Assembly: GCA_036023115.1 (NCBI GenBank) | Contig: JAYKKT010000086.1 | Coordinates: forward strand, 14,461,501 to 14,525,500 | DNA: 64,000 nt | Direction of reading: 5' to 3' | DNA from: Brasenia schreberi | Lineage: Eukaryota > Streptophyta > Magnoliopsida > Nymphaeales > Cabombaceae | Shown: piece after piece, positions 1-9,471 of the stretch | Position numbering within the stretch: the first letter of the stretch is position 1 | How the letters are laid out: every line of letters starts with the position of its first letter | Program-made: the position numbers and the translations under genes | The notes under the pieces: model-generated | Databases searched by the model: none | What the model was told of the DNA's origin: nothing | The model's input: only the letters and a program-made list of their open reading frames with translations

Positions 1-1
1 C

Positions 2-1036
2 TCAGGAGCTATAAGACATATCTCGAAGACCAAGGAAGGGGCAATGAATCGGAAGGAATATCAACCTCGAAAACATCATGTGTATATGGAAAACAATACT
101 TTTTCAGATGTTTTGGGTATTGAGTCCTTCAAGATACATATACAAAACAAACCAATAGTACTGACCGATGTATTAATTGTGCCATCTATAAGGCATAATC
201 TGGTGTCGGTCCCTACCTTAGTAAAGAAAGGTTTTGAGGTTAGGTTTATTCCTAACAAGGTGACTCTGGGTAAACATGAGAGAATTTTGTTCTCAGGGGA
301 ATTTGATGTAGAACAAGGATTATTCAAATTATGTGATAATGAAAATCATCAATCTTCTGCTTATATTGAGAGTGCCTTTACTATTGATGTGAATATGTGG
401 CATAAATGCCTAGGGCATATAAGTCTAGAAAAGTTGAGGAAATTATCTAACTTTGACTTATTACCTGGATTTAAGGAAAAAACTTTCAAGAAGTATGAAG
501 CTTGTATACAAGAAAAAATGATAAAGAATGTTTTTCCCAAGGAAACAATAAGGGCAACAACCTTGTTGGAAATTGTTCACACAGATTTATGTGGACCTTT
601 TAGAGTAAATACACATCGGGGAAAGGGTTATTTTATAACCTTTATCGATGATTACTCTAGATATATGTATATATATCTTTTGGCACATAAATCGGAGGCA
701 CTTGATGCATTTAAAGAATATAAGCAAGAAGTGGAAAATCAATTAGGGCATTTGATCAAAGTCTTAAGATCAGATAGAGGAGGTGAATATATCTCGGTAG
801 AATTCTTGAAATTTTGCAAAGACTTTGGTATTGCTAAACAAAATACAATGCCTAAGACACCTCAGCAAAATGGTGTAGCTGAGAGATACAATAGAACATT
901 ACTGAATATGACAAGGTCAATGTTAATAGATGCATCTCTTCAAAAGATATTTTGGAGAGAAGCAGTAAGTACAACTGTTTACATACTCAATAGAGTATCA
1001 TGTAAAGTTGTATTCACTACACCATATGAGATGTAG
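2..1036 (+). pseudogene. copia protease tail, GAG-pre-integrase and integrase core
   Basis: The frame is open from base 2 and begins with SGAIRHIS, the protease active-site neighbourhood. The GAG-pre-integrase region follows around residues 117-160 of the methionine-initiated frame at base 44 (MWHKCLGHISLEKLRKLS). One zinc-ligand cysteine of the usual CxxC pair is a tyrosine here (YEAC). The integrase core has its three acidic residues in context: the D of HTDLCGPF, the D of DDYSRY, and an E after the PQQNGVAERYNRT block. The frame ends where a tryptophan expected in the conserved PYEMWFG context is replaced by TAG. It is therefore a once-active integrase interrupted by a nonsense mutation. 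Confidence 0.9.
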
Positions 1037-1470
1037 TTTGGAAGAAAACCCAACCTAGGTCATCTCAGGAGGTGGGGATCTGTTACACATGTGAAGATCC
1101 TTGATTAGTCTATAGATAAACTAGACAACAAGTCCTTGAGATGTATATTTATAGGATACACTAAAGGTTCGAAAGGATATCGATTTTATCATAAGGATCA
1201 TGGACTCATTGAAAGTAGAGATGTTGAATTCTTAGAAGATACTAAGAATGATATCCTGGAGAACGATGAGGAATGTGTTGATAATTTGGTAGATTTAGAC
1301 AAATCATCTTTTGAGCCTATAGAAGATCTTCCTGAAACTATCGATACCTTAAGTGGACATAAGAGGCCAAGAGCCACTCCGTCCTACTTAAAGGATTATC
1401 ACACTTATCTTGCAAAAGAAGTGTATAATTTGGTAGATTTGGATGAGTTGACTGATAAATTACTCATCGG
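1037..1470 (+). pseudogene. copia integrase C-terminal part and linker
   Basis: This continues the frame of the integrase core after the TAG at about 1034, with a second in-frame stop near 1107. The segment CIFIGYTKGSKGYRFY is the well-conserved copia block between integrase and reverse transcriptase, followed by an acidic, poorly conserved linker. Around 1465-1475 the homologous reading (EATDWEKAMDEE) is in a different frame from the linker, so a small indel sits there. Nothing suggests an independent gene. Confidence 0.8.
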
Positions 1471-2282
1471 AAGCGACAGACTGGGAGAAAGCCATGGATG
1501 AGGAAATTGAATCCATTGAGGAAAACCAAGTCTGGGAATTGGCTGATTTGCCAAAAGGAAGAAAAGCTATAGGCTGAAAATGGGTTCTAAAAAGGAAATA
1601 TAAGGTCAATGGTACAATCGACAAGTTTTAAGAGAGGTTGGTTGCAAAGGGTTTTTTGTAAAAAGAGGAGATAGATTATGTTGAGACATATTCCCCAATT
1701 ACGAAATTTGCATCCATACGGATAATCCTCGCAATATCTGCATACTATGATTTGGATTTATATCATTTAGATGTAAAGTCAACTTTTCTAAATGGAGATT
1801 TAGAAGAAATCATATACATGCAGCAACCCGAAGGATTTGTGGTTGAGGGCCACGAAGATAAAATATATAGGTTGAAAAAATCCCTATATGGCCTGAAACA
1901 GTAACCTCGCCAATGGTATTTGACTTTTCAAAATGCCATTTTAGAACTTGGGTTTGTGGCTAACAAACTTAATCACTATGTATATGTTTGGAACAGTGAG
2001 AGCCACTTTGTCATCTTGTTATTGTATGTAGATGACATATTGTTGACTAGAAATGACAATGAGATGATTGTCAAAACCAAGTCATGGTTGAACTCAAAGC
2101 TCGAAATGAAGGATATGAAGGAAGCATCCTATATCCTGGGTATAAAAATCTCTCGAGATAGAGGATCTAGACTCTTATACATGAGTAAAGAGAGATATAT
2201 TGACTATATCCTCAAGAAGTTTAAAATGGGTGAATGCAAGTCTGCAGATACACCTATTGCAAAAGGAGTTAAATTAAGTTAG
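1471..2282 (+). pseudogene. copia reverse transcriptase, interrupted
   Basis: Conserved copia RT blocks are readable in order: WEKAMDEEIESIEENQVWEL, KWVLKRKY, a degraded YVETYSPI block, DLDLYHLDVKSTFLNGDLEE, IYMQQPEGF, KSLYGLKQ and the catalytic LLLYVDDILL (around 2018-2045). Stops occur near 1574, 1629, 1659 and 1901 (after KSLYGLKQ). The aspartates of the YVDD box are preserved, while DVKSTFLNG has S where an A is usual. The domain is recognisable end to end but cannot be translated as one protein. Confidence 0.9.
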
Positions 2283-2985
2283 GCTGATTGTCCCGGTGAA
2301 GGAGACGATAAGCCTAATATTCCTTATGCACAAGTTGTTGATAGCTTGATGTATGCTATGTTGTGTACAAGACCTGATATCAGCTTTGTTGTTGGTCTTA
2401 TAAGTAGATATCAAAGTAATCCTGGTTGCCAACACTGGGTAGCTGTGAAAAGGATTCTAAGATATCTGAAAAGAACAAAGGACTTAAAATTGTATTTTCA
2501 AGCAGATGAACTGAAAGTGGTAGGATACTTAGATGCTGACTTTGTTGGGAGCAAAGATGACAACAAATCAACCTCGGGACAAATATTCTTATTTGGAGGT
2601 GGTGTTATTTCTTAGGCATGTAAGAAACAGGGTTGTAGCATTGCATACACACGAAGCTGAGTATGTTGCTTGCTGTATGGCTGCAACAAGTCTTGTCTGG
2701 ATAAGTCGCTTCATACGAGATTTGAAGTTGAAAATAACAGACGAGTCAATAATTATCTATTGTGATAACAATGCAGCAATTATTCTTATTAAGAGTGGAG
2801 CGAATTGCTTGAAAAGCAAGCATATAATGGTAAAATACCGCTATGTTCATGACATGGTTATGAGAAAGGAAATATCCATCTCATACATGCCAATGGAAGA
2901 TATGTTGCCAGACCCCTTAACAAAAGGCATAACAGAGGATCTCTTCTCTAAACATGTTACAAACATGGGTTTGAGATATGTTTGA
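2283..2985 (+). pseudogene. copia RNase H domain, two overlapping frames
   Basis: The blocks LMYAMLCTRPDISFVVGLISRY, AVKRILRYLKRTKDLKLYF, GYLDADFVGSKDDNKSTSGQ and a following STEAEYVA-type region are typical of copia RNase H. Between about 2600 and 2640 the frame changes and a stop appears, so the first half (to about 2615) and the second half (HTHEAEYVACCMAATSLVW, to the TGA at 2985) are in separate frames. DNNAAI and the final DPLTKG/MGLRYV blocks mark the normal C-terminus of a copia polyprotein. Confidence 0.88.
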
Positions 2986-2994
2986 TTATTGTAT

Positions 2995-3083
2995 AGGTAA
3001 ATAACCATACAACGGATAATTTTTTGTAGAGGGAAATAACCATACAACGGATGATTTGTTGTGTAGGGAAATAACTACACAAC
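2995..3083 (+). repeat. 35-bp tandem repeat between RNase H stop and polypurine tract
   Basis: Three units with a 35-bp period start at 2995, 3030 and 3065. Each begins AGG(T/G)AAATAAC. The first two are nearly identical for 25 bp (CATACAACGGAT core) and the third is partial. They sit in the untranslated stretch between the copia stop codon and the polypurine tract. Confidence 0.8.
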
Positions 3084-3181
3084 AAGTTCTGATTACAATA
3101 GTAATCAAGAATCGACATAACTAGGGAAAACCCCTGAAAAGTGGGAGGAAAACCGGTATGTCGATACACTTGGCTCGAATA

Positions 3182-3194
3182 GCCAAGTGGGAGA
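3182..3194 (+). other. Polypurine tract of the copia element
   Basis: The sequence GCCAAGTGGGAGA lies immediately before the presumed LTR start (TGATACAT at 3195). AAGTGGGAGA is the usual plus-strand primer form in plant copia elements and fixes the LTR boundary. Confidence 0.75.
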
Positions 3195-3620
3195 TGATAC
3201 ATAGAAATGACCATTCTCAGCTCAGGTAATGGCTGGACTGACCATCTAGTCTGTTACCTGAACGAGATCAGGTTAAATCTGTAACGGATGACCGTTATTG
3301 GGATTTTCGGTAACAACTCCGTGATCTGCTCCCGAACGAGGGAAGCCGCAGGAGGATAAACACGGATGAAGGGGGAGCAGGCTACCTATAAAAGGCAGCC
3401 ATTACAGGTATGAAAGGTGTACAGGAGTACAGAAATACAGAAAAGAAAACCGAGATACACATGATCTTCATCCGTGGAAGCCCCTGCGTGGGAACCTCGT
3501 GTCCACCCCCATTTTGCTGCTTTCAATAGAGGCAAACTACTGAATCTGAAGTGAAGGGGTTGCCTACCGCCGAACCGTCATCACCAGAATCCAGCATAGA
3601 GGAGGTACGATTCTACAACA
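3195..3620 (+). repeat. 3' LTR of the copia element
   Basis: The LTR is delimited by TG at 3195 (after the polypurine tract) and a CAACA end at 3620, giving about 426 bp. It contains a TATA box, as expected for an LTR promoter. The right end is inferred from the terminal CA and has not been compared with the 5' LTR, which is outside the window, so it may be off by some bases. Confidence 0.65.
3387..3394 (+). promoter_or_regulatory. TATA box in the copia LTR
   Basis: TATAAAAG sits in the middle of the LTR, preceded by CTACC and followed by a moderately GC-rich leader. This is the expected place for the U3 promoter of a copia LTR. Confidence 0.6.
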
Positions 3621-4514
3621 TCATGGCCAACTCTATCAACAGGTTCCTATAAGTATCATTTGAATTGTGTTGCCGCTTCAAACCATAACAGTTCTGTTAA
3701 CTGTAGGATCGGTTTTATGCTTGGGGATTCCTCACTTGTATAGTTTAATTTTGGCTGTTGTCAGTCATTTGCATAAATCTTTGTCCTCATTTATTCATTC
3801 TTAGTGGCCTTACACATGAGCCACCGCTTTTAGTCAGTTAAAGAGGAGTTCATTGAAAAAAAGAAACTCAAAATTTTGAGCGATTAGGCTGCCGAATTCA
3901 AATACACTCTACCATCATACATGAGACTCTTTAGCAGTTTCTATAATGGTTTGGCAAGTGTTAGGTACCGAGAGAGACCTTCAAATTTAGAGAGCAACAC
4001 ATCAATCTAAATATGTTGTTATTATCAGCATTGCAGTGCAGTGAAGTTTTTTAGAAACTGAAGAATGTTAAGGAAATTGGTATACATAAAGAAGAAAAAG
4101 GAGAGCATTTAGAGATGGTGGACTCGCCAAAAGTATAGACTATGCGAAGACAAGAGACTCAGTAGGAATTTGATAGGAGAATTCACATTTTGCTTTGAAT
4201 GGACAAATTTGGTGTGCAATATGGGAGGGAGTGCAAGTAGCGTGGTAGAAGGGTTCGAGGCATGTTACAATCTCGTGTATGTAAACGACTCAACAATGAT
4301 AAGGAAAATGATTAAAAAATTAAGATCTAATAACAAGAGCAAAGAAACTATTAGAGCGTGATTGGCAGGTTGAAATTGTTCATTTCTATAGAGAGGCTAA
4401 CGAAATAGTTGGAAAATAGCGAACTGGTATGGTATGAACAGCCACCTGAAGAACTCCCATAATTCTAGGAAGACAACTGGAGAAGTAAATACAATAAATA
4501 TTTGGATGTACATG
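3621..4514. other. Unassigned spacer between copia LTR and LINE
   Basis: No coding region, RNA gene or recognisable repeat family was identified. A 63-codon frame at 4170-4361 resembles no family I know and has no supporting features. The stretch is probably degraded transposon or host intergenic DNA. Confidence 0.5.
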
Positions 4515-4531
4515 GCTTGTAGCCTTTCTTA
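4515..4531. repeat. Target-site duplication, 3' side of RTE LINE (partner 7796-7812)
   Basis: GCTTGTAGCCTTTCTTA occurs here and, without a mismatch, at 7796-7812. The two copies bracket the RTE LINE exactly: this one touches the simple-repeat tail, the other touches the 5' end. Seventeen bases is a normal LINE duplication length. Confidence 0.88.
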
Positions 4532-4728
4532 ACAAACAAAACAAACAAATAAACAATAAATAAGCCTTTTCTCATACTAGACGGGGTCGACTACATGGAT
4601 TCTTTGTTTCCACATATCCATATCGTGTGCCATGTTAGTAGTTAACTCACAATAAGCTAGATCATTCTTTATTGTTTCTTTCCAACACTTTTGTGGTTGT
4701 CCTCTAGCTCTTTTAATACTTTCCAAAT

Positions 4729-5252
4729 TTAGTTTTTCATACTTCTTATAGGTTCTTCTTTTGATCTTCTTTCTATATGTCCAAACAATCTTAAACGATA
4801 TTCTCTCATTTTATCCTCTATTGGTGCCACTCCTAATTTGTTTCTAATAACCTCTTTATGTATACGGTCTTTTCTTGTATGACCACTCATCCATCTCAAC
4901 ATCTTCATTTCTATCACAGACATCTTTTGTACATGTTGATGATTAACTGCTCAACACTAAGAACCATAAAACATGGTAGGCCTAATTGCTGCTCTATAAT
5001 ATTTACCTTTTAACTTTAATGGTATCTTCTTATCACAAAGAATACCTGATGCTCCTCTCCATTTTAACCAACTAGCATTAATTCTATGCATAACATCTCC
5101 ATTAATTCTTCCATCCCTCTGAAAAATTGCCCTAGGTATTTAAAACTTTCCTTTTGGGGGATGTAATGTGTGCCAATTTTAATTTCTATGTCCTCTGAGG
5201 TAACCAAATGGTCAAACTTACATTCCATATATTATGTCTTTGTTCTACGAAG
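4729..5252 (-). pseudogene. LINE C-terminal domain
   Basis: Downstream of the RT palm, the minus strand reads MLRWMSGHTRKDRIHKEVIR and LRLFGHIERR, the conserved tail of plant RTE proteins. At least two stops separate it from the RT. The final frame at 4923-4729 has 64 codons. The untranslated 3' end then runs to the repeat tail at 4532. Confidence 0.8.
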
Positions 5253-6587
5253 TCAGAGGCCTTTGCTTTCTAATGTTTCTCTCCATAGTTCCAATTTTCT
5301 ATTAACTTTTTCCTTAGACTCTTCCTCTAATACAATGTTATCTGCAAATAACATACACCAAGGTACTTCATCTGGAATATGTATTGTTAACTCATCAATC
5401 ACCATTATAAATAAGCATGGATTTAAAGTTGATCCTTGATATAACCCAATATTAACTTCAAAGAAGTATGTCATTCCTTCATGAGTCCTCACACATGTTT
5501 TTGCACCATCGTACATGTCTCTTGTAAGGTTTCTGTATGTTAATGGGATATCTCTTTTTTCCAAGGTTCTCCAAAAAACTCCCTCGGTATCCTATCATAA
5601 ACTTTTTCTATATCAACAAATATAATGTGAAGGTCTTTCTTTTTCACTCTAAAATGTTCCATGAGATGTCTCAAAAGGTGAATCACTTCAATAGTAGATC
5701 TTCCTGGCATGAATCTAAATTGGCTCTCTATTGTACTCAATACTTGTCTTAACCTACATTCGATAATACTTTCCCACAATTTCATAGTATGGCTCATTAA
5801 CTTGATACCCTGATAATTCGCACAATTCTGAATGTCTTCCTCGTTCTTATATATGGGTATAAGTATACTCACTCTCCATTCCTTGGGTATCTTTTGGTTT
5901 CTCCATATTTAATTAAATAGTCTTGTTAGACAAGTGATTCCTATTTCTCCTAGGATTTTCCAAACTTCTATAGGCATATTGTCTAGTCCTATCGATTTAT
6001 CACCCTTCATATGTTTAAGAGCCTCTTTCACTTCATTCTTTTGAGTACGTCGGTAGAAATTATGTTTTATATACTTTTATTATTTGGTTAACTCTCCTAA
6101 GCTAATATCACATCTTTACTTTCATTAAAAAGCTTATAAAAATAACAAATTTTCCATCTGTTTCTTATATCATCATTTGTCACTACAATCTTTTCATCAT
6201 CGTCTTTGATGCATCTAACAAAATTAAGATTTTTAGTTTTGTTATCTCTAGCCCTAACTATTCTAAAAATATCTCTTTCACCCTCTTTAGAGTTGAGTTT
6301 TTTATATAAATCCTCCAAAATTTTAGCTTTTGCTTCACTGATGGCCTTTTTCACTTCCTTCTTTGCTTTGCCGTTTTCGCTTCTTTCTTTGCTTTCTTCA
6401 AAGCCTCTAAAGCTTCATTAGTTTTCTTAGCATAATGTAAATTGTAACATGCCCTCTTTGCCTTGATTTTATTTTTCACTACTTCACTCCACCACCAAGC
6501 TTCTTTTTGTGTCGGTACACCTCCCTTAGATTCACCTAACACATCTTTCACCAGTTTCCTAATATGTATAGCCATATTGTTCCACAT
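5253..6587 (-). pseudogene. LINE reverse transcriptase, frameshifted
   Basis: RT homology is split over four short minus-strand frames (6587-6351, 6354-6097, 5872-5540 and 5564-5253). The first two carry the lysine-rich linker with EAWWWSEVVKNKI. The third carries IPIYKNEEDIQNCANYQG and FMPGRSTIEVIHLLRHLM followed by the FVDIEKVYDRIPRE palm block. The fourth carries the catalytic box, which reads FADN instead of FADD, so one catalytic aspartate is gone. Stops fill 5873-6096. The order and wording match RTE elements of plants. Confidence 0.88.
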
Positions 6588-7501
6588 ATCACAAGGTGTA
6601 CCAACATAATTTCAAGCATCTTCTTGAAGGACTTTCTATTTAAATATATATTCTTTCTCGCTTTTGAGGTTCCACCATTTAGTCTGAATAGCTCAATGCA
6701 CTCTTTTCTTCTTTGTCTATTTTTTATTTGTAAATCCACAACTAAAAGTCGATGTTGGGTGGTTAAGCTTTCTCCTGGAATTACCTTGCAATCTTTACAA
6801 CATACTCTATCATTTTTTCTACAAATAAAGTAATTAATTTGTATTTGTGATAAGCCACTCTTATAAGTAATTAAATGTTCATCTTGTTTTTTGAAGATTT
6901 TATTGACTATAAAGAGATTAGATGCCATAGCAAAATTTAAAATCTTCCTACCTTCCTCATTTATATTCCCAAAACCAAAGTTTTCATGAATACCTTGATA
7001 TCCTAATGCCTTTTTATTGACATGCCCATTTAAGTCACCTCCTAACCAAATCATCTTCCTTTGTGGAATTCTTTGAATCACCTTATCTAACTCTTCCCAA
7101 AAAGCCGTCTTTATACTATCTTTTAGTCCTACTTGGGGTGCGTAAGCACAAACTATATTCAAAACCTCTGCTCCTAACACTGATTTCAACGTCATGATTC
7201 GGTCACCATATCGTTGTATGTCTACTACACTATCCTTTAAATCTTTATTTATGATAATACCAACTCCGTTTTGAGCCTTTTCCTTACTTGAGTACGATAA
7301 TTTAAAACCTGTATCCTCAATCTCCTTTGCTTTTTTTCCAACCCACTTTGTCACTTGTAAACATAGAATATAAATCCTTCTCCAAATCATAGTATCCACC
7401 ACCTCCATTAGCTTATCAGACAATGTTTCGATATTCCAAAAACTAATACAAATCTTATTATCTAGGACTAGCTTCCTTACCCCCGCATAGTCCATATTCA
7501 A
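6548..7501 (-). pseudogene. LINE endonuclease (APE-like) domain
   Basis: A 317-codon frame carries the endonuclease/exonuclease/phosphatase fold of plant RTE LINEs: ISFWNIETLSDK, CLQVTKWVG, GDRIMTLKSV, YAPQVGLKD, WLGGDLNGHV, HLITYKSG and PGESLTTQHRLLVVD. The metal-binding Glu of the usual QETKW block is Val (QVTKW), and the Asp of the SQIDFF-type block is Asn (QINYF). GDLNGH and the final QH are intact. With two active-site residues lost it should be nuclease-dead even though the frame is long. It continues into the frames that encode the RT. Confidence 0.88.
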
Positions 7502-7795
7502 AATACGGAGACCCTCTCTGAAAATTATTCACTACATTTGCGCGGTAATGTAGTGGGACTAACTTCTTTATCAACACCCATTCATGATGTGGGAACCCTC
7601 TCTGCAATTGATTCACTATATCCGGGCAAAAAATATAGTGGCCCTCGCATACTTTTTATCGCATTCGGGCTCTACAGCATGTCGCGGGGACACCAAAAAG
7701 CAATGCACATAATTTGTGTAATTCATGGTATAAAAATCCGACAAAGTTTTACGTTAGCTATTGGAAGCCTAACACAACCCTCCTCCTTTATCCGA

Positions 7796-7812
7796 GCTTG
7801 TAGCCTTTCTTA
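7796..7812. repeat. Target-site duplication, 5' side of RTE LINE (partner 4515-4531)
   Basis: This is identical over 17 bp to 4515-4531. Its minus-strand end CAAGC coincides with the CAAGC that the family shows at this point of its own 5' end (compare 55540 and 56726), so the 5' junction formed at 5 nt of microhomology and the element lacks only the first few tens of bases of its family. Confidence 0.82.
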
Positions 7813-7917
7813 TTGAAAAAAGGCAATTTTGTGCCCAAGACAATTTGAACATTTCACATCGAGAAAATACATTATATTTCAAAAAGTAGTCCCAAAGTTG
7901 GATAAAGGAAGAAGAAC

Positions 7918-7990
7918 AAGCAATAGCTCACCCGGCAAGGGCTCGACTCAAAAGGTCATAAGTTTGATACCCAGAGCATGCATCTGACTT
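7918..7990 (+). mobile_element. tRNA-like SINE fragment
   Basis: A box A-like TAGCTCACCCGG at 7924-7935 and a box B-like GTTTGATACC at 7962-7971 have the spacing of an RNA polymerase III promoter. The same sequence pattern (tagctcac, cgactca, ggtcat(a/g)agtt) recurs at 30475-30590 and in more degraded form near 36680. This suggests a short dispersed tRNA-derived SINE family. The cloverleaf is not intact, so it is not a tRNA gene. Confidence 0.5.
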
Positions 7991-8008
7991 CATCTTCCTC
8001 ATAGTTCT

Positions 8009-8558
8009 TCAAAAACCCATGTGTCTAGCATGTTTAGCAAAGAGATCTTCAGAAATGACTTTAGTTAAAGGGTTCACTATAATATCTTTAGTAGACAAAT
8101 AAGACACTATATATTTTTTCTTTTAAGCATATAATGTATATAGTAGTATTTTATCATTATATGCTTGGTCTTAGAGCTATGAGCTCCACCTTTTATCAAA
8201 TGTATAGCTGCATTATTATCACAATAAATAACAACTAGTCATAGGCTGTATTCAACTTCAAATCACATATGAAATGGTTTATCCAAATGACATTAGTTTC
8301 AGCCATACTGCATGCAACATACTCAACTTTTTATGTATACAGCTAGGCTACACAATCTTGTTTCTTTTATTATCGTGAAATACCACAACTTCCAAATAAG
8401 AAAATTTATTTGGATGTTGATTTATGTCATATTTGCTTTCAGTAAAGTCAACATATAAATATCCTATCTCTTTTAATTTATCTACTTGAAAATATAACTT
8501 CAAGTCTCTAGTTCATTTTAGATATCTCATAATCGTCTTTATAACAACCTAATATTGT
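8009..8558 (-). mobile_element. Copia element A, RNase H end, interrupted by the gypsy insertion
   Basis: On the minus strand this reads as copia RNase H: a TRDLKLYFQ block, VDFTESK where the SGS block is expected, IYCDNNAAIHLIKGG and the final PLT(K) SEDLFAKHARHMGF with a stop near 8008. It breaks off at 8558 inside a sequence that resumes at 19765. Stops are frequent. No 3' LTR for this copy was recognised below 8008. Confidence 0.82.
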
Positions 8559-8563
8559 CAACC
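8559..8563. repeat. 5-bp target duplication CAACC of the gypsy element (partner 19760-19764)
   Basis: CAACC here is repeated at 19760-19764. Removing the gypsy element and one CAACC restores a copia sequence that matches copia element B around 21208-21225 (TTGCCAACCAAGATTACTT). This proves both ends of the insertion. Confidence 0.88.
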
Positions 8564-9330
8564 TTTAGACGCAGAAAATTCTCGCTTCTGGTTCTTAGGC
8601 CTGAAGCGAACCTTTTCGTGTGCCTAAGTCCTAATTAAGCAAAAGGGCATGCCAGCTAGCTTGCTTAAGCTAGCGAAGATATATTTTAAACCTGACTCCT
8701 AACGTGACGACTGTGAGCAAGCAAGCTTTTGTCGTCGCAGACCTTCTGGCACCGATGCGCAAGGGTCAGTCTGTACGCTTTTAAAATAGAGTTTTTGGGA
8801 TATAAGAACTTACGAAAGCGGTTTGAGGTGTTTGATTCGGGTTGTTTTGTATGACTTTCAGATTTTATTTCATATGGATTTGCACGTGCCTAAGTCTTTT
8901 CTTTTATCCCTTTTTGGGCCAACTAGGTGTGTGTTATGAACACTCAGCCTTAGTGGGGCGACTTTGAGCGGGAGTATGGGGTTTTCTTTGATGCAATATG
9001 CATCCTAACTCATGGTATGGCGTATATGCAATGCAAACTCACGCAACTCCAAAGGGAAAACCCGAATTTAAAAGACAATGCCGAAGGGAAATGACTTATA
9101 ATGGAAATTGCCGAAGGAAAATGACTTATAATGGAAATTGCTGAAGGGAAATGACTTGGAATGTAAATTGCCGAAGGGAAATTGCAAAAGGGAAATATGG
9201 CTATATCTTAAGAGCGGAAAGGCTCAATAGTGCAAGTGTGTGCCGTGTATATATGTAAAGACTACGCACACTGCTGAACCTTAAAACCCAAATCTTAAAG
9301 ACATAGCCGAAAGGGAAATACGTATATGTA
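8564..9330 (-). repeat. 3' LTR of the gypsy element, shorter than the 5' LTR
   Basis: This is homologous, base by base with few differences, to 16285-16985. It shares the shared start TAGACGCAGAAAAT, the AAGCGAACCTTTTCGTGTGCC block and the gene-free repeats. Homology stops near 9330, where the 5' LTR runs on for about 2.8 kb. The first two bases are TT instead of the terminal TG. Confidence 0.85.
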
Positions 9331-9471
9331 ACCACGATTTTGAAGACTCCACTCTTTCATAAGTGCGAATTCTCTCACTTAGGGTTACACGATTTTGCCT
9401 TTGCACCTCATTTTCAGGTCTCAGGGCAGCTATCCCTCAAGTTTTTCGAAAATTGGAATTCAATACAAATC
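9331..9471 (-). other. Spacer between gypsy pol stop and 3' LTR homology
   Basis: About 140 bp shows no match to the 5' LTR and no coding. It holds pyrimidine-rich stretches on the plus strand, but a clear polypurine tract next to an LTR edge was not found. This fits a deletion that removed the inner part of the 3' LTR. Confidence 0.5.

Larger units (their letters stand above)
1..3620 (+). mobile_element. Ty1/copia LTR retrotransposon, 3' portion, decayed
   Basis: The window opens inside a copia polyprotein and runs in the canonical copia order: protease tail, GAG-pre-integrase zinc region, integrase core, reverse transcriptase, RNase H, polypurine tract and 3' LTR. Integrase preceding reverse transcriptase identifies Ty1/copia rather than Ty3/gypsy. 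The gag region and 5' LTR lie outside the window. Several in-frame stops and at least one frameshift show that the copy can no longer encode a full polyprotein. The 3' LTR is complete in appearance, so the element was probably once full length. Confidence 0.93.
4532..7795 (-). mobile_element. RTE-type LINE, near full length (about 3.3 kb)
   Basis: Read on the minus strand, the element has a short 5' leader (7795 to about 7502), an apurinic-type endonuclease region, a reverse transcriptase with RTE-clade wording (PIYKNEEDIQNCANYQGIKL, FMPGRST), a C-terminal domain, a conserved 3' end and a TTTATTG/TTTG simple-repeat tail at 4532-4560. The same 5' and 3' ends recur in other copies in this window (54882-56771, 56801-57150, 55499-55694 and 34527-34642). 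A perfect 17-bp target duplication flanks it. Stops, frameshifts and catalytic substitutions show it is inactive. Confidence 0.9.

Noticed and set aside
7924..7971. tRNA gene suggested by box A and box B
   Set aside because: The arms do not form a cloverleaf, and the sequence recurs as a dispersed repeat, so a SINE is more likely.
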